Numbered from the stretch's first letter, positions 51,009 through 62,783 are shown. The stretch: 64,000 bases of DNA from Silurus meridionalis (GCF_014805685.1 NC_060907.1:5539992-5603991), one strand, 5' to 3'. The notes: generated by a model not told the origin, from the letters alone. Made by a program: numbers and translations.

Positions 51009-51100
<92 letters not shown>

Positions 51101-53230
51101 GCATTAACACAGCATCCACTGCTCCATCCCTCAGCTTTTAACCATGAACCCAAGACCACAAATTGGCGAGTTAGCTCTCTTCATTCCAACAGCGACACCA
51201 AACTTACCCAGCAGGAAGCTGCGTAACCTGGAGAACTGAGTCTCGTACTGCTGAGGGTCTGACTGGCACGGAGCTGCAGAAACCACGTTCCCGCAGCTGG
51301 ACTCTGTCTGAACTGCAGAAAGAGAGAAACAGAAATTTATCATGCACAGAGAACAACCAGTTTTTACCAGTTTGGTGAAGGTTTTCTGAAGCAGTTGATC
51401 ACTTTTACAGACAAGGTTCATCTGGGGGTTTGTCCTGCATCTAGAAGTGCGAGATCAGTGTGTGTGGACTAGAGGTCGACCGATTTATCGGTTTTGGCGA
51501 TCAATTGTCACCGATAGTTGACTGCAGGAAACTATCAGCAAAAATCCACACTGATAATGCTGAGGGAAAAATCTGGATTATTCCTGTGATGTATGTTTAA
51601 AATAAATTTTGCCGATGTAATTAATGTTGTTAATTTTAAGATTGGCTGTGATATATATTACATCCCTGTCCTCGTATATATGCCTACAATTTTATATGAC
51701 CTATTTAATAAATATAGACTAGAAGCATTGAAATTATTGATACAATCTGAAGACTATTTAATATTGCTGTTTAATAAAAATCAAAAGTGTAAACTATATC
51801 GTAATTGAACTAGAACACAAAATAAGGCAGAACCTAAATATCAGGGTCAATTCAAGTCAAATTTAGGACCTTCATAAGACCATAAAGAATTAAATTTAAG
51901 ACTTCAGCTGTTTTTCACGTAGCTGAAAAATAAAATCCGTTTTACGTCTGCAGTACGATCTGAGAGAACTTTGCTCCAACAACAGAAATCTGATTGGCTG
52001 TTGGTCTCATTAGTAGTCATAATACAGCGAATTGTATTTGTTCGAACAGAAGAACGAACGACAACGACCACAGGAACTAACAAACCAAAAACCTTCTCAA
52101 GTGCCTCAGGAGCATTTCGATGAGAGAAAACGTTACATAAACATCAGTCATTAAGACCTGTTTTTAAGGTGCAAAACAGGCGTATTTTATTTCACGGGGA
52201 AAAAATTCAATTCGAATTTGGATAAAAGTATTTTTAACATTTTTAACTGAATCTTTTTTTTTTTTGTCCAGAGAATATAAGGACTTAACGTTTATTCTCT
52301 CTCTTTCCTCCGCCATTTTTGAATGTATGCCACAATCTTTCAGAACAACAAAGAGATACAAAGACAAAAGTTAAAAGGAAGGGTGAACAACGCTTTGAGT
52401 TCATGGGTGGTTGGGACACGATACTGCAACTTAAATGCTTCAAAATGGCTTCCAAATATCTGTTCACTGTAGTAAACACAATTATAGATCGCTTTGATTG
52501 CCATTTTTATGGTTTCTCCTCCTGTAACCTTCTGTACTAGAAGAAGAACAGACGCAAGGCATTAACTGTGTGAGAAAATCTTAGATCGATTAATTTGTTT
52601 ATCTACTCAACCTTCTCTTCTTTTGTTCAATAAAAAATGAATATGCATGATTGTGTCTAATAAATCCCTTGGGTGAAACGGAATTTCACGTTTCTTTGAG
52701 ATTTGACATGACATACAAAGCTACCTAAAATTGCGATTTCGATAAAGCGTATAAAATTTTACTAGGACTGGCCTCATTTTATTTTAAAAGGTGGATTTCC
52801 ACGACAATAGTTTTTCCGGGTTGCGTTATACAGCACGAGAGTGGCCTCTACAGGCGAATCACTGATGCTACATGCTGTTTATTTGTCTTTTATTCTTTTT
52901 GGATGTAACTATTTTTATTTGGAGTGTTACTTATGGCTTCAGTTTAAATGTATCTCTGATTTATTTATATTATAATTAATATATTGACTTTATTTAGCAC
53001 TTTTTCATGATTCAGTACTGTTTTTTGGGGGGGTTTATTGGCATGAGGCCCGGCTGCACTGTTTCACATGCACGATAACATGGTACAATACCCATGAGGT
53101 GCGCTGCCATATCCTCTGTAGATTGAGACAACTTGGTCCCTTTCAGCGAACCGTCCACGTCGGCATACTGGCGTCTCTTCAGGTACAGCGCCACGGCGTG
53201 CTGGATCTGCTCCGTCCGGCCGCGCTTCAT
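47151..53230 (-). CDS. taf5l: TAF5-like RNA polymerase II factor (PCAF/SAGA WD40 subunit)
   Basis: Structural subunit of the nuclear PCAF/SAGA histone acetyltransferase complex. Coding exons (minus): 53230-53092, about 51312-51209, 51006-50813, 50183-50037, 49927-49499, 49415-48949, 47484-47151; about 604 residues versus 589 in human. Start [20 protein letters not shown] is the LisH-like N-terminus. Exons 2-4 give the TAF5 N-terminal domain ([53 protein letters not shown]). Exons 5-7 give WD40 repeats such as [40 protein letters not shown] and [13 protein letters not shown]. It ends [10 protein letters not shown] and stop. Full-length TAF5 itself has a different start and is longer. All phases fit. 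Confidence 0.94.
47523..47990. mobile_element. hAT-like repeat (GATAGTTTTTCCGGGTTG family)
   Basis: Left GAATGATTTATCAGTTTAGC and GATAGTTTTTCCGGGTTGTG; right TTAATCGGTTATCGGCAAGT. In taf5l intron 6. The remainder of that intron to 48940 is AT-rich without features. Confidence 0.5.
50185..50215. repeat. (CA)n microsatellite
   Basis: Directly behind the taf5l exon 4 acceptor. Confidence 0.93.
50280..50720. repeat. Degenerate minisatellite in taf5l intron 3
   Basis: Repeats of GTTGCTGTCGTCATGGTGAC followed by CTGACCTGTGGTATGGGT variants, best at 50300-50430, looser to 50720. Confidence 0.65.
51010..51097. repeat. (CA)n microsatellite
   Basis: About 44 CA units; the taf5l exon 3 acceptor (exon start 51006) is formed right at its edge, so GT repeats replace a usual polypyrimidine tract. 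Confidence 0.97.
51470..51560. mobile_element. hAT-like repeat, left half of a split copy
   Basis: AGAGGTCGACCGATTTATCG then TTTTGGCGATCAATTGTCAC; the sequence expected next appears 1.2 kb later at 52790. Confidence 0.5.
51905..52100. mobile_element. Interspersed repeat shared with 17075-17250
   Basis: AATAAAATCCGTTTTACGTC and CAGAAATCTGATTGGCTGTT match the other copy. Lies between the two halves of the split hAT-like repeat. Confidence 0.5.
52790..52995. mobile_element. hAT-like repeat, right half of a split copy
   Basis: ACAATAGTTTTTCCGGGTTG then CAGCACGAGAGTGGCCTCTA, followed by ATTTGGAGTGTTA. Same order as the unbroken copy at 23350-23620. Confidence 0.5.
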
Positions 53231-53452
53231 CACCTGGCAAAAGGAAAAAATATATATGATATACCGAGCACCATGGAAAAGTTTTAGGCAGGGGAAAAAT
53301 GCCTAAAATTGAGAAAGTTAAAAAAAAAAAAAAAAGCGTTCAATAAACAAAATGGTAAACAAGCAAACAGAAAAGAAATCTGGGTAAAAACAGTATTTGG
53401 TGTGACCACTCTTCAGCCTTCAGGTCTTACTTGTGCAGGTAAGAAAGTTTAT

Positions 53453-53795
53453 TCGTCTCAAAGAGCGATTCCTTCATTCTAAACGAGTCTTTAATGCGAC
53501 TCAGAAGAACGAGTCATCTCAAAGAGCGATTTCTTCATTCTGAACGAATCTTTAATGCGACTCAGAAGAACGAGTTATCTCAAAGAGCGATTCCTTCATT
53601 CTGAACGAGTCTTTAATGCGACTCAGAAGAACGAGTCGTCTCAAAGAGCGATTCCTTTATTCTAAACGAGTCTTTAATGCGACTCAGAAGAACGAGTCGT
53701 CTCAAAGAGCGATTCCTTTATTCTGAACGAGTCTTTAATGCGACTCAGAACAATTCATTCATTCTGAACGAGTCGTTTCAAAGAGCGATTCGTTC
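53453..53795. repeat. Minisatellite with 61-bp unit
   Basis: Five tandem copies of TCTCAAAGAGCGATTCCTTC, ATTCTGAACGAGTCTTTAAT, GCGACTCAGAAGAACGAGTC plus one base. The repeat period measured between copies is 61. In taf5l intron 1. Confidence 0.92.
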
Positions 53796-54229
53796 ATTTT
53801 CTACTAGACGCACATGAGAACAAAGAATCGCAAAACAGAATTGAGTAGTTTCCCTCTCGACTCCTCTAGTTCGAGTCGTTTGTTCTTTTGTCGTGTGACT
53901 CCCATAGATGCTTCACAATGCAGGAGATCGGGTTTTTTTTGGCCGAATCTTGACATTATTGTTACAACAACTATGGGAGTCATGTGACAAAAGAACCAAC
54001 GATACGAACCAGAACTACTTATCGTGTTTAAGGCCATACAGCTATGGATAAATCATATTTTAATTACTGTAACTTTAGTCACACTTGGTGTATGTAGATG
54101 TTTGGGATTTGCTTATTGAAAATTTAACGTTTTTAATCAAATTATCTAAATGACTCAAGAAAAAGATTCAAATAACCGAGTCAGTAAAATGATCCGATCT
54201 TCACATCACTAGTTTCATCTCATGGGTCC

Positions 54230-55050
54230 TACACAGTGGCAGGACTGAACACAGCAACAAGACACAAAGGGGTTCTACTGCATCAGCAGGGTCTTTCCCA
54301 GGCAAAGATCTCAAAGCAGATCTGCTCTTTAATCTATTTTCAAGAAGAACAAACGAATCAGACAATGTTGAGGAGCGCAGACGAAGTGGTCAACCAAGGA
54401 AACTTACTACGGCAGATGAAAGACATCATGCTTCTTCCCTTCAACATCAGAAGATATCAAGCAGTGCCATCAGCAAAGAACTTGAGAATACCAGTGGGAC
54501 TCTGTTGCACCCATTTAGTGTCTGGAGAAGTCTGACCAGAAGTGGTCTTCATATGTCCTGAAATATTGGAAATGTGGAGCAGAAAAATGGCGGCAGATGT
54601 TCTGGACTGATGGGTCAAAATCGGATCTATTTGGATGTAAATGTTTGCTGAAGTGCTGGACAGCGACACAATAATCAGCATCAGCAGGCAACAGTGAAGC
54701 ATAGTGGAGGTTTCCTGCAAGTTTGGGGCTGAAATGGAGTTGGATTTATGGTGTCATCAATGCTGAGAAATACAGGCAGATTATTTACCCGTCATGAGAT
54801 ACCATCAAGGAGGCATCTGATTGGCCTCAAATTTATTGTGCAGCAGGACAATGAGCCCAAACACACAGTTAATGTAATTAGGAGCCACCTTCAGTGTAGA
54901 GAAGAACAAGGAGTCTTGGAAGTGATCGTTCCCACAGATCATCGAGTCTGTCTGGGATTATATGAAAAGACAAAAGGATTTGAGGTGTTTAGAAACCCAA
55001 GATGTTTGGATGGAAATTATCTTTGTGGTTAATTTCCACGATGTTTGAAA
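54230..55050 (+). pseudogene. Tc1-like transposase pseudogene
   Basis: Follows the order of a Tc1-family transposase but switches frame several times. Recognisable pieces: RHKGVLLHQQGLSQAKISKQ; EERRRSGQPRKLTTADE; WTDGSKSDLFGC (first catalytic Asp, with Gly where ES is usual); NAEKYRQII; FIVQQDNEPKHTVNVI (second Asp); SVWDYMKRQKDL region (third acidic residue). No intact ORF, so dead. Sits in the 5' intron of taf5l. Confidence 0.85.
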
Positions 55051-55345
55051 CGAGATCATCCATCTGTGGTTAGTTCTCCAAGAGGGTTGAACACCAAGAT
55101 GGTTGGATGGAGATTATTCATTTGTGGTTAGTTCTCTAAAATGGTTCAAACAACACCCAGATGGTTATTTCTCCAAGATGGTTGGATGGAGATCATCTAT
55201 CTATGGTTATTTCTTCAAAATGGTTGGATGGAGATCATCTATCTATGGTTATTTCTCCAAAATGGTTGGATGGAGATCATCTATCTATGGTTATTTCTCC
55301 AAAATGGTTGGATGGAGATCGTCTATCTATGGTTATTTCTCCAAG
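55020..55345. repeat. Minisatellite with 42-bp unit, apparently derived from Tc1 transposase DNA
   Basis: At 55158-55345 there are four to five near-perfect copies of GATGGTTGGATGGAGATCAT followed by CTATCTATGGTTATTTCTCCAA. Older, looser copies run back to 55005, where GATGTTTGGATGGAAATTAT belongs to the transposase tail. 42 is a multiple of 3, so all three plus frames remain open. Confidence 0.85.
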
Positions 55346-55705
55346 ATATGAATGGAACTGCAATGTTCCTTCACGAGTGTGTAGATGTACCTAGCAGAAC
55401 GGATACTGTTCGAAATGGATACAATTCCTGCAAACAAACTCAATAAATCATATCATTTTTGTATCGAGGACACTTTCCATGCCCGTATCCCAAATGGTTC
55501 CCTATTACACACAAACCGCACTAGGTAGTGTACACACGCCTGTTATACTCATCCCCTAGTTAGTGCACCGATATAGGAAGTGCAGAACTATTTGAGACTC
55601 TGCCCCATAATGCCCCAGCTAGTCATTAAGCTCGGCGCTGCGACGTCCCTTTATAAAGACATGTCGGTGTTTTGAAGGCTGGTGTGTGAGAGACCTGACA
55701 CTCAC

Positions 55706-55860
55706 TCTGTCCGCGTCTCCCGCTGAGGCCAAAGAGAAAAAACAAACTGATGGAAAACAGTATAAAAAACGTGTTGAAGTTAACACGGCTAATACGAGGC
55801 GCCAATTATAGGCGCCATGACTACCGGCTTCCCACTTCCGGTCCCGCGTGAAGCCACATA
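55706..55860 (-). promoter_or_regulatory. taf5l: taf5l non-coding first exon and promoter
   Basis: The minus strand has an ETS-type CCGGAAGT at 55841-55834 in a CpG-containing patch. At 55706 a consensus donor (ACAGA/GTGAGT) follows. The first coding exon has an acceptor (TTTGCCAG) directly before GTG ATG at 53230, so an upstream 5' UTR exon is needed. Placing it here is inference. Confidence 0.55.
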
Positions 55861-55919
55861 CAACACCAATAAGAGTCTTGTGGACTTTTATTTTTAAAGA
55901 AATAAACAAACAGACAATT

Positions 55920-56385
55920 AAATAAAAAGTGTTTAAGTATGATAGTATATAAGTATGCTATTATGCCAATATTATAGTATCAAGGTATGGTAGTATTTAA
56001 GTACGTTTGTATTTAATTTTGCAAGTGTCCAAGTTTGCAAGTATTTAAGTATGCTACTCTCCAAGTATGGTAGTATTTAAGTACGCTAGTATATAAGTAT
56101 TATAGTGTCCAAGTATGTTAGTATATCAGTACAGTAGTATTTAAGTATGCTACTATTTAAGTATTATAGTATCCAAGTTTGCTAGTATTTAAGTATGTTA
56201 TTAAGTATGCTAGTATGCAAATATTCTAGTATTTATGTACAGTAGTATTTAAATATTGAAGTATCCAAGATTGTTAGTATTTAAATATGCTAGTATTAAA
56301 GTACGCTAGTATATAAGTATTATAGTATCCAAGTTTGGTAGTATTTAAGTATGCTAGTATATAAGTATGCTAATATTAAAGAATG
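55920..56385. repeat. Degenerate AAGTATGCTAGTATTT repeat
   Basis: About 460 bases of AGTATTTAAGTATGCTAGTA variants with steps near 10 and 20 bp, leading into the GATA array. Confidence 0.85.
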
Positions 56386-56389
56386 AAAC

Positions 56390-56394
56390 ATATA

Positions 56395-56491
<97 letters not shown>

Positions 56492-56611
56492 TACAATATA
56501 TAGGACTGGTCAAAAACTTGTCAGACATTCATATGCTAAAAAGAACATTAGGTCCCCATTAAGAGATAAAAGCATACACAGATAGCATATGCTATGAAGC
56601 AGATAGATAGC

Positions 56612-56688
<77 letters not shown>

Positions 56689-56744
56689 TATACTATGTCA
56701 TGATAGATAGATAGATAGATAGATAGATGATTATACTATTTCAT

Positions 56745-56807
<63 letters not shown>

Positions 56808-56823
56808 GATTATACTATTTCAT

Positions 56824-56874
<51 letters not shown>

Positions 56875-56890
56875 GATTATACTATTTCAT

Positions 56891-56961
<71 letters not shown>

Positions 56962-57037
56962 GATTATACTATTTCATGATAGATAGATCATTGTCAATTA
57001 AAGCATACGCATTATATGAAGCATATGATAGCTAGAC

Positions 57038-57070
<33 letters not shown>

Positions 57071-57124
57071 TAGATAGATAGATATAGATAGATAGATAGA
57101 TAGCTAGATAGATAGATAGATAGC

Positions 57125-57193
<69 letters not shown>

Positions 57194-57245
57194 TATACTA
57201 TGTCATGATAGATAGATAGATAGATAGATGATTATACTATTTCAT

Positions 57246-57308
<63 letters not shown>

Positions 57309-57324
57309 GATTATACTATTTCAT

Positions 57325-57375
<51 letters not shown>

Positions 57376-57391
57376 GATTATACTATTTCAT

Positions 57392-57462
<71 letters not shown>

Positions 57463-57538
57463 GATTATACTATTTCATGATAGATAGATCATTGTCAATT
57501 AAAGCATACGCATTATATGAAGCATATGATAGCTAGAC

Positions 57539-57604
<66 letters not shown>

Positions 57605-57630
57605 GATAGATAGATAGATAGATAGATAGC

Positions 57631-57699
<69 letters not shown>

Positions 57700-57755
57700 T
57701 ATACTATGTCATGATAGATAGATAGATAGATAGATAGATGATTATACTATTTCAT

Positions 57756-57818
<63 letters not shown>

Positions 57819-57834
57819 GATTATACTATTTCAT

Positions 57835-57885
<51 letters not shown>

Positions 57886-57901
57886 GATTATACTATTTCA
57901 T

Positions 57902-57972
<71 letters not shown>

Positions 57973-58048
57973 GATTATACTATTTCATGATAGATAGATC
58001 ATTGTCAATTAAAGCATACGCATTATATGAAGCATATGATAGCTAGAC

Positions 58049-58139
<91 letters not shown>

Positions 58140-58142
58140 CAG
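56390..58142. repeat. Large (GATA)n array with higher-order organisation
   Basis: 1.75 kb of GATA broken by GATTATACTATTTCATGATA spacers and by a longer spacer with ATTGTCAATTAAAGCATACG. The long spacer occurs at 56990, 57491 and 58001, so blocks of about 500-510 bases are repeated three times. A GACA run sits at 56460-56490. Confidence 0.98.
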
Positions 58143-58545
58143 GTCAACATATACCTAGCCTGGTGAAATGTCCTAACAAGGTCAAATCTGTCAGATATCC
58201 ATATCCTTATAAGGACACTAGGTCCCTACAAAGATATAAAAGCATATACAGATAGCATATAATATGAAGAATATCGTGGATAAATTCATTATGGCCTACT
58301 TAATCTGAAATCTGCATAAGATCATGTTCCAAGTTAGTATGATTACATCTTTCTATTTGGGAAAAAATGTGCTGACTCATTGTTTGTGTTATTATTCATT
58401 ACAACAAACCATTATGAGCGAATGACTTCACATGAGAACTCGTCATGGCTAGTCAGGGGAAAAACGCTAACTCATGCTAGCTCACTGTGATTTGAATTTG
58501 TATTAATAGCCACACGGTTCTGTTATTTGGATAGAGTCTGTGCCA

Positions 58546-58548
58546 AGT

Positions 58549-58582
<34 letters not shown>

Positions 58583-58727
58583 ACATGTCAAATACAACAT
58601 GTATGGGATGATAGTGCTTCTCAGTTGGATGTCATGTCTCCATTATTGTTTTGCTCTTACGCCTGACTTTACATCCTGTCACAGTGCACTTTTTTTTTTT
58701 ATCAGATGCTTCGTAGGCGGTCTTGTT

Positions 58728-58776
<49 letters not shown>
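58546..58776. repeat. (GT)n microsatellites
   Basis: Two GT arrays, 58548-58573 and 58731-58774. Nothing else recognisable in 58142-58930. Confidence 0.9.
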
Positions 58777-58777
<1 letters not shown>

Positions 58778-58933
58778 GCTGATGACAATCTGCTCCTGTG
58801 GGCGTGTGGGATGCCACATTAATAACAACACCCTCACAGAAAGTGATCGTGGAAGGTAAATGTGTTTCGAAACACAGTTCTGATTGGGCGCTCTTCGGAT
58901 AAATATAGTCTAAAATGGTCTATCTTTGTGGAT

Positions 58934-58936
<3 letters not shown>

Positions 58937-59000
<64 letters not shown>
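58937..59000. repeat. (GA)n microsatellite
   Basis: About 30 GA units. Confidence 0.95.
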
Positions 59001-59104
59001 ATTGATTATCGAATCATTATAGTATGGAGAAGGTCATAATACCACTCTGGCTTGCAGCCTAGACAAGAAAATCAATATCATTCCTATGAATAATACCACT
59101 AGCA

Positions 59105-59106
<2 letters not shown>

Positions 59107-59149
<43 letters not shown>
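59107..59149. repeat. (GT)n microsatellite
   Basis: About 21 GT units. Confidence 0.95.
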
Positions 59150-59150
<1 letters not shown>

Positions 59151-59399
59151 GTGTTAGGGGGGTGTTTTGGCCCACCACACCCTGCTGATAATTAGAGCTT
59201 TTAAAAATACCCTTTACACAGAGATTTTTGGGAATCAAGACGAAATGACTACAAAAGGTGCACTGTGTTGGCTCAGGATGCATATTGGCTGATGGAGCAT
59301 GTTGGAGGTGGGTGGCCGTGGTACATTTCAGCATGGTTTTTGTCCCTGTAATCCTTTAAGCACATGGCTACTCATTTCCAGTCCCCGCTGTCCTGTGCA

Positions 59400-59560
59400 A
59401 TTTAAAGGTGCCAACACACTTACTCCAACCTCCGGACTGCTTGGTAATGAGTTCATCAGCCGGATCCAAGATTTGCAAAGAGTGGTGAAAACCGCTCAAT
59501 GCATCACTGGCACTTATGGTGGTATCAGAAAGTTTCTAGACTTGCTCTGTTAACAAGAAA
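59400..59560 (+). mobile_element. LINE reverse transcriptase remnant
   Basis: Codes SRIQDLQRVVKTAQCITGTY, the C-terminal wording of a fish non-LTR retrotransposon, then ends in GGTGGTATCAGAAAGTTTCT, a mariner-MITE-like end. Short and decayed. Confidence 0.5.
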
Positions 59561-59790
59561 ATAATTTATTTATCTATGTTTACACACTATCACCTACAAA
59601 CGAGTTCCATTACACAGCAATACAGCGCTCCCAGCATTGTGTATATATATATATATATAAATTGTTTAAACAGATCATCCTAGTTTATCTTATATACTGT
59701 ATCTGTATGCACACAGTGTATGGTCTTGGTCCTGTGCATCCAATGCATATATTATTTATATTGTACACTTATATATCCTATAGTGCATTT

Positions 59791-61587
59791 CAGACCCAGG
59801 CCTTCAGTGGTGTCCTGCCTGAATCAATAAACACACCATCATTACAATGCCACAGCTATAGCAGTATTATAGTGAGATGCAGTTTAACAGTCGCTGCATC
59901 ACACACAAGAATTTCTAGCGAGAATGAAAGTCGTTCCTAAAGCAAGAAACCCAATGAACACAATTGAACAAGTCTCCTTTCACTGTAGCCACAACTGCAC
60001 CACCCAAATGCATCATCGCTAGCAGAAGCGTCGATAATAACCTCATAAAATCACCACGGGTCGCATTTTTTTTGTGCATTACGGATTTCCTGAGGATTTG
60101 TTTTTTTGTGCATATACTACAGGAAAAAAAAACACTGAAGTATAAATGGTCCATGAAGAAGCTCAACAACTGTATTGAATTGTTATGTCCGACCTTTTTT
60201 TTTTTTACCATGTCCATCTTTTCTTGGAAAGTTTGTCTTGTGCGTTATATGTTCTTGTATCTGTGCCCAAATCGATTTCTTCTCCTCTGTCATACATTAC
60301 AGAATGAAAAGACATATAATTCCAACAAATATATTTGAGCTTGTGAAGTTCGCTACAGATGCGGTATGTGAGCTCTGACTAGTGCGCTCTCCAGTCAAAG
60401 GAAGTGCTGACATGATCGTATGCCTGCTAGATGGCCCTGGTGTCACCAACTCGCACTCTGATTAGTTCGAGCAACAGCTTCAACAACATGAATAGATTAC
60501 TTTGACCCTAGTAACATGTGATGTGATGGCTAAAATCTGATTGGATAGAAACTCCAACCTAAACAGACACTACAGGAAGCAGCATATACAAGAGAAACAC
60601 TACAAAATGATTAAAATAGATTATTGGGAGGAAGTTAATAAGTTGTCATGGAAAAAAATCATATTAAAAAGTAATTCAGTGATTCTGATAAAGTTTAGGA
60701 TAGCAGTGAAGGCCTCACTGGACTTGATGGTCCACCACTGGTATGATGAATGATTTTTCACATATTCTAAATGTTCCTTGTGACCTATAGATCCTTCTAT
60801 ACATTTATATTCTTACTGTTATTTGCTCAAGAGCTTCTGTGCATGTTCACTGTATTTGCACATGGCCACAGTTTCGTTGCTGTGTGTCTACGCTATGCAA
60901 TGACAATAAAACTGTATCTATCTATTTTGGAAGGAACATTTTTGATAGAACCACAGCTGGCGTACACCCTCCCCTCCACACACACACATTGTGAACGCTT
61001 TATCCGACTAACACGTTAACACAAGTGTTCCTGTACAACCTTTTCCGAGGACCTCCATCAGAGAGAGGAGAAACACGAAGGAGGTGTGATTTCATCTAAC
61101 ACGTTTGACGCGCTGCTTTCAGTCGTTCTTGGCACATGGTGAGATCCGACATTGTCTCGTGTAATCTTTTGCTTTATCTGCTAGGCAGATTTCAGCCTTC
61201 ACTTCATGTTAGCACTGCAGATTTCTTTTGTTTGAACTCTATGTTGCTTCAATCTGAAGCACCTGAAGAATTTTCTGGTCTATTTAGATTGCGAGTTGGC
61301 TGTTCATCTAGCAGGCATTAAAACACACCTTTTATGAGGTCAATATCGATGGTTCTGCTACAGATGATGTATGCAGGCGGTGCAGTTGTGGCTACAGTGA
61401 AAGGAGACTTCAATTGTGTTCATTGGATTTCTTGCGGTAGTAACGACATTCATTCTCGCTGTATGAGTTTCCTGTCTGTGATGCAGCGCTCTGTTTTCAC
61501 TGCGTTTCTCTACCACATTGATGGATTCTATAAGATAGTATTAAAGGGTGGATCAATTCAGATAGGACACCACTGAAGGCCTGGGTG
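59791..61587. mobile_element. Foldback element with about 260-bp inverted arms
   Basis: Left arm 59791-60050 and right arm 61330-61587 are inverted copies at roughly 75-80 percent by eye. Outer marks: CCCAGGCCTTCAGTGGTGTC versus its complement at 61567-61586. Inner marks: GTGGCTACAGTGAAAGGAGA (right) versus TCTCCTTTCACTGTAGCCAC (left). The 1.28-kb loop has no transposase; it includes a LINE-like 3' tail (60771-60925, ending CAATGACAATAAAACTG). Confidence 0.75.
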
Positions 61588-62078
61588 TAAAATGTACAGC
61601 CCACTGTATAGTGATTAAGTTTGACACCTATCCATGATATCTCCAGATCTGCTCTTTAAGACCTGAAACCTATTGAGAAAAAAGCTTGACTGAAGGATAA
61701 ATATGTTTTTAGCCATAGATTTGGTTTCTTGTGATCTTGATCATCCATGCGCTCGCTACTACAAATTGTTATGCTATTACCCATGATGCTGCTATGATGT
61801 TGCCTCTAGAACATGCTCTTATGCCGAATAAAAAGAAAAGTACTAATCATTAGGAAATAATTGTTTTATGTTCGAGATCACAAGAAAATGAAGTCATGAT
61901 CGTGAGAAAACACGAACGAAAATAATATTATATTGCATGGATTCTCAGGACTTCCGTAGTTTGGATTGGTTATTCCAAATTTCATTTCAAGGTCTTTATT
62001 TACACCATTAAGAATAACATTATTAATATTATGAGTGGTGAAGTAAATAACGCTGATTATCTCTTTATCATGGCACTT

Positions 62079-62432
62079 GTTAGTGGGGGATTTGTTTATT
62101 AGGCAGTAAATATTTTGTCATCAAAGTTGACGTATTAGAAGCAGGAAAAATGGGCACTATGGGATTGGGCCACAAGGGGAATAAGGATTTGAGCAAGTTT
62201 GACAAATTGTGACGACTGGGTCAAAGCATCTCCAAGCATCTGCAGCTCACTGATGCACAGGAGGAGCGAAAGCTGGTCCGTGTGATCCGATCCAACAGAT
62301 GAGCTCCTGTAGCTCAGACTGCTGAAGAAGTTCATGCTGTTAATGCTCAACGAGCCAGAACAGTTTTAGCAGCAAATGGGGAACATCACAATATTATGCA
62401 GGTGTTCATAATGTGATGCCTGTTCGGTGTGT
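62079..62432 (+). mobile_element. Tc1-like element, internally deleted
   Basis: Start of a Tc1-type transposase region (GAGCAAGTTTGACAAATTGT, GACTGGGTCAAAGCATCTCC) joined to its later part (TGCACAGGAGGAGCGAAAGC, CACAATATTATGCAGGTGTT). Central catalytic sequence is missing. Ends a few bases before the promoter of the 62715 gene. Confidence 0.65.
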
Positions 62433-62449
62433 TATTAGGATATTTGGGC

Positions 62450-62714
62450 GCCCCCTACAGAGGTCTCGAGATTGGTTCGATCTGACAGGGAAGTGGGAGG
62501 AAAAGACCAGGCTGCGCGGAAAGAGCGGAGGAAATTAGTCGCCATGGAGACGCGGAGATAAAGAAGGTGCCGGTCGCCATAAACAAGCCGATGGGTTTGT
62601 CGTCTGGTTACGGAGCTGAAGAGACGCGGCTCTCTAGGTGTCCTCCTCCTCTTTCTCCATCTCCTCCTCTTCCTCTTCCTCCATGCCTCTGTTTTCCACG
62701 CAAAGCGACCGAAG
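62450..62714 (+). promoter_or_regulatory. Probable promoter / 5' UTR of the 62715 gene
   Basis: CpG-containing, GC-rich segment right before the ATG, with a pyrimidine-rich CTCCTCCTCTT stretch at 62640-62690. No TATA box is evident. Promoter role is inferred from position and base composition. Confidence 0.4.
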
Positions 62715-62783
62715 ATGACCGACAGGCCAGGTGGGAGTAGCGCCGCGGACGACTCCGGGATCATCCGCCGGAGGAGGATGCAG
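62715..62783 (+). CDS. First coding exon of an unrecognised plus-strand gene
   Basis: ATG at 62715 opens 23 codons, MTDRPGGSSAADDSGIIRRR then RMQ, and runs phase 0 into a consensus donor CAG/GTGAGC. It lies in a GC- and CpG-richer patch (62450-62830) unlike the surrounding AT-rich DNA, with a purine/pyrimidine-rich 5' leader. Later exons are not found before 64000. The gene is not recognised; the disordered acidic/basic start says nothing about function. Confidence 0.5.

Noticed and set aside
54236..54535. 99-codon frame as an intact transposase
   Set aside because: Only the first part is in the transposase frame; later parts lie in other frames and catalytic motifs are scattered, so it is a pseudogene.
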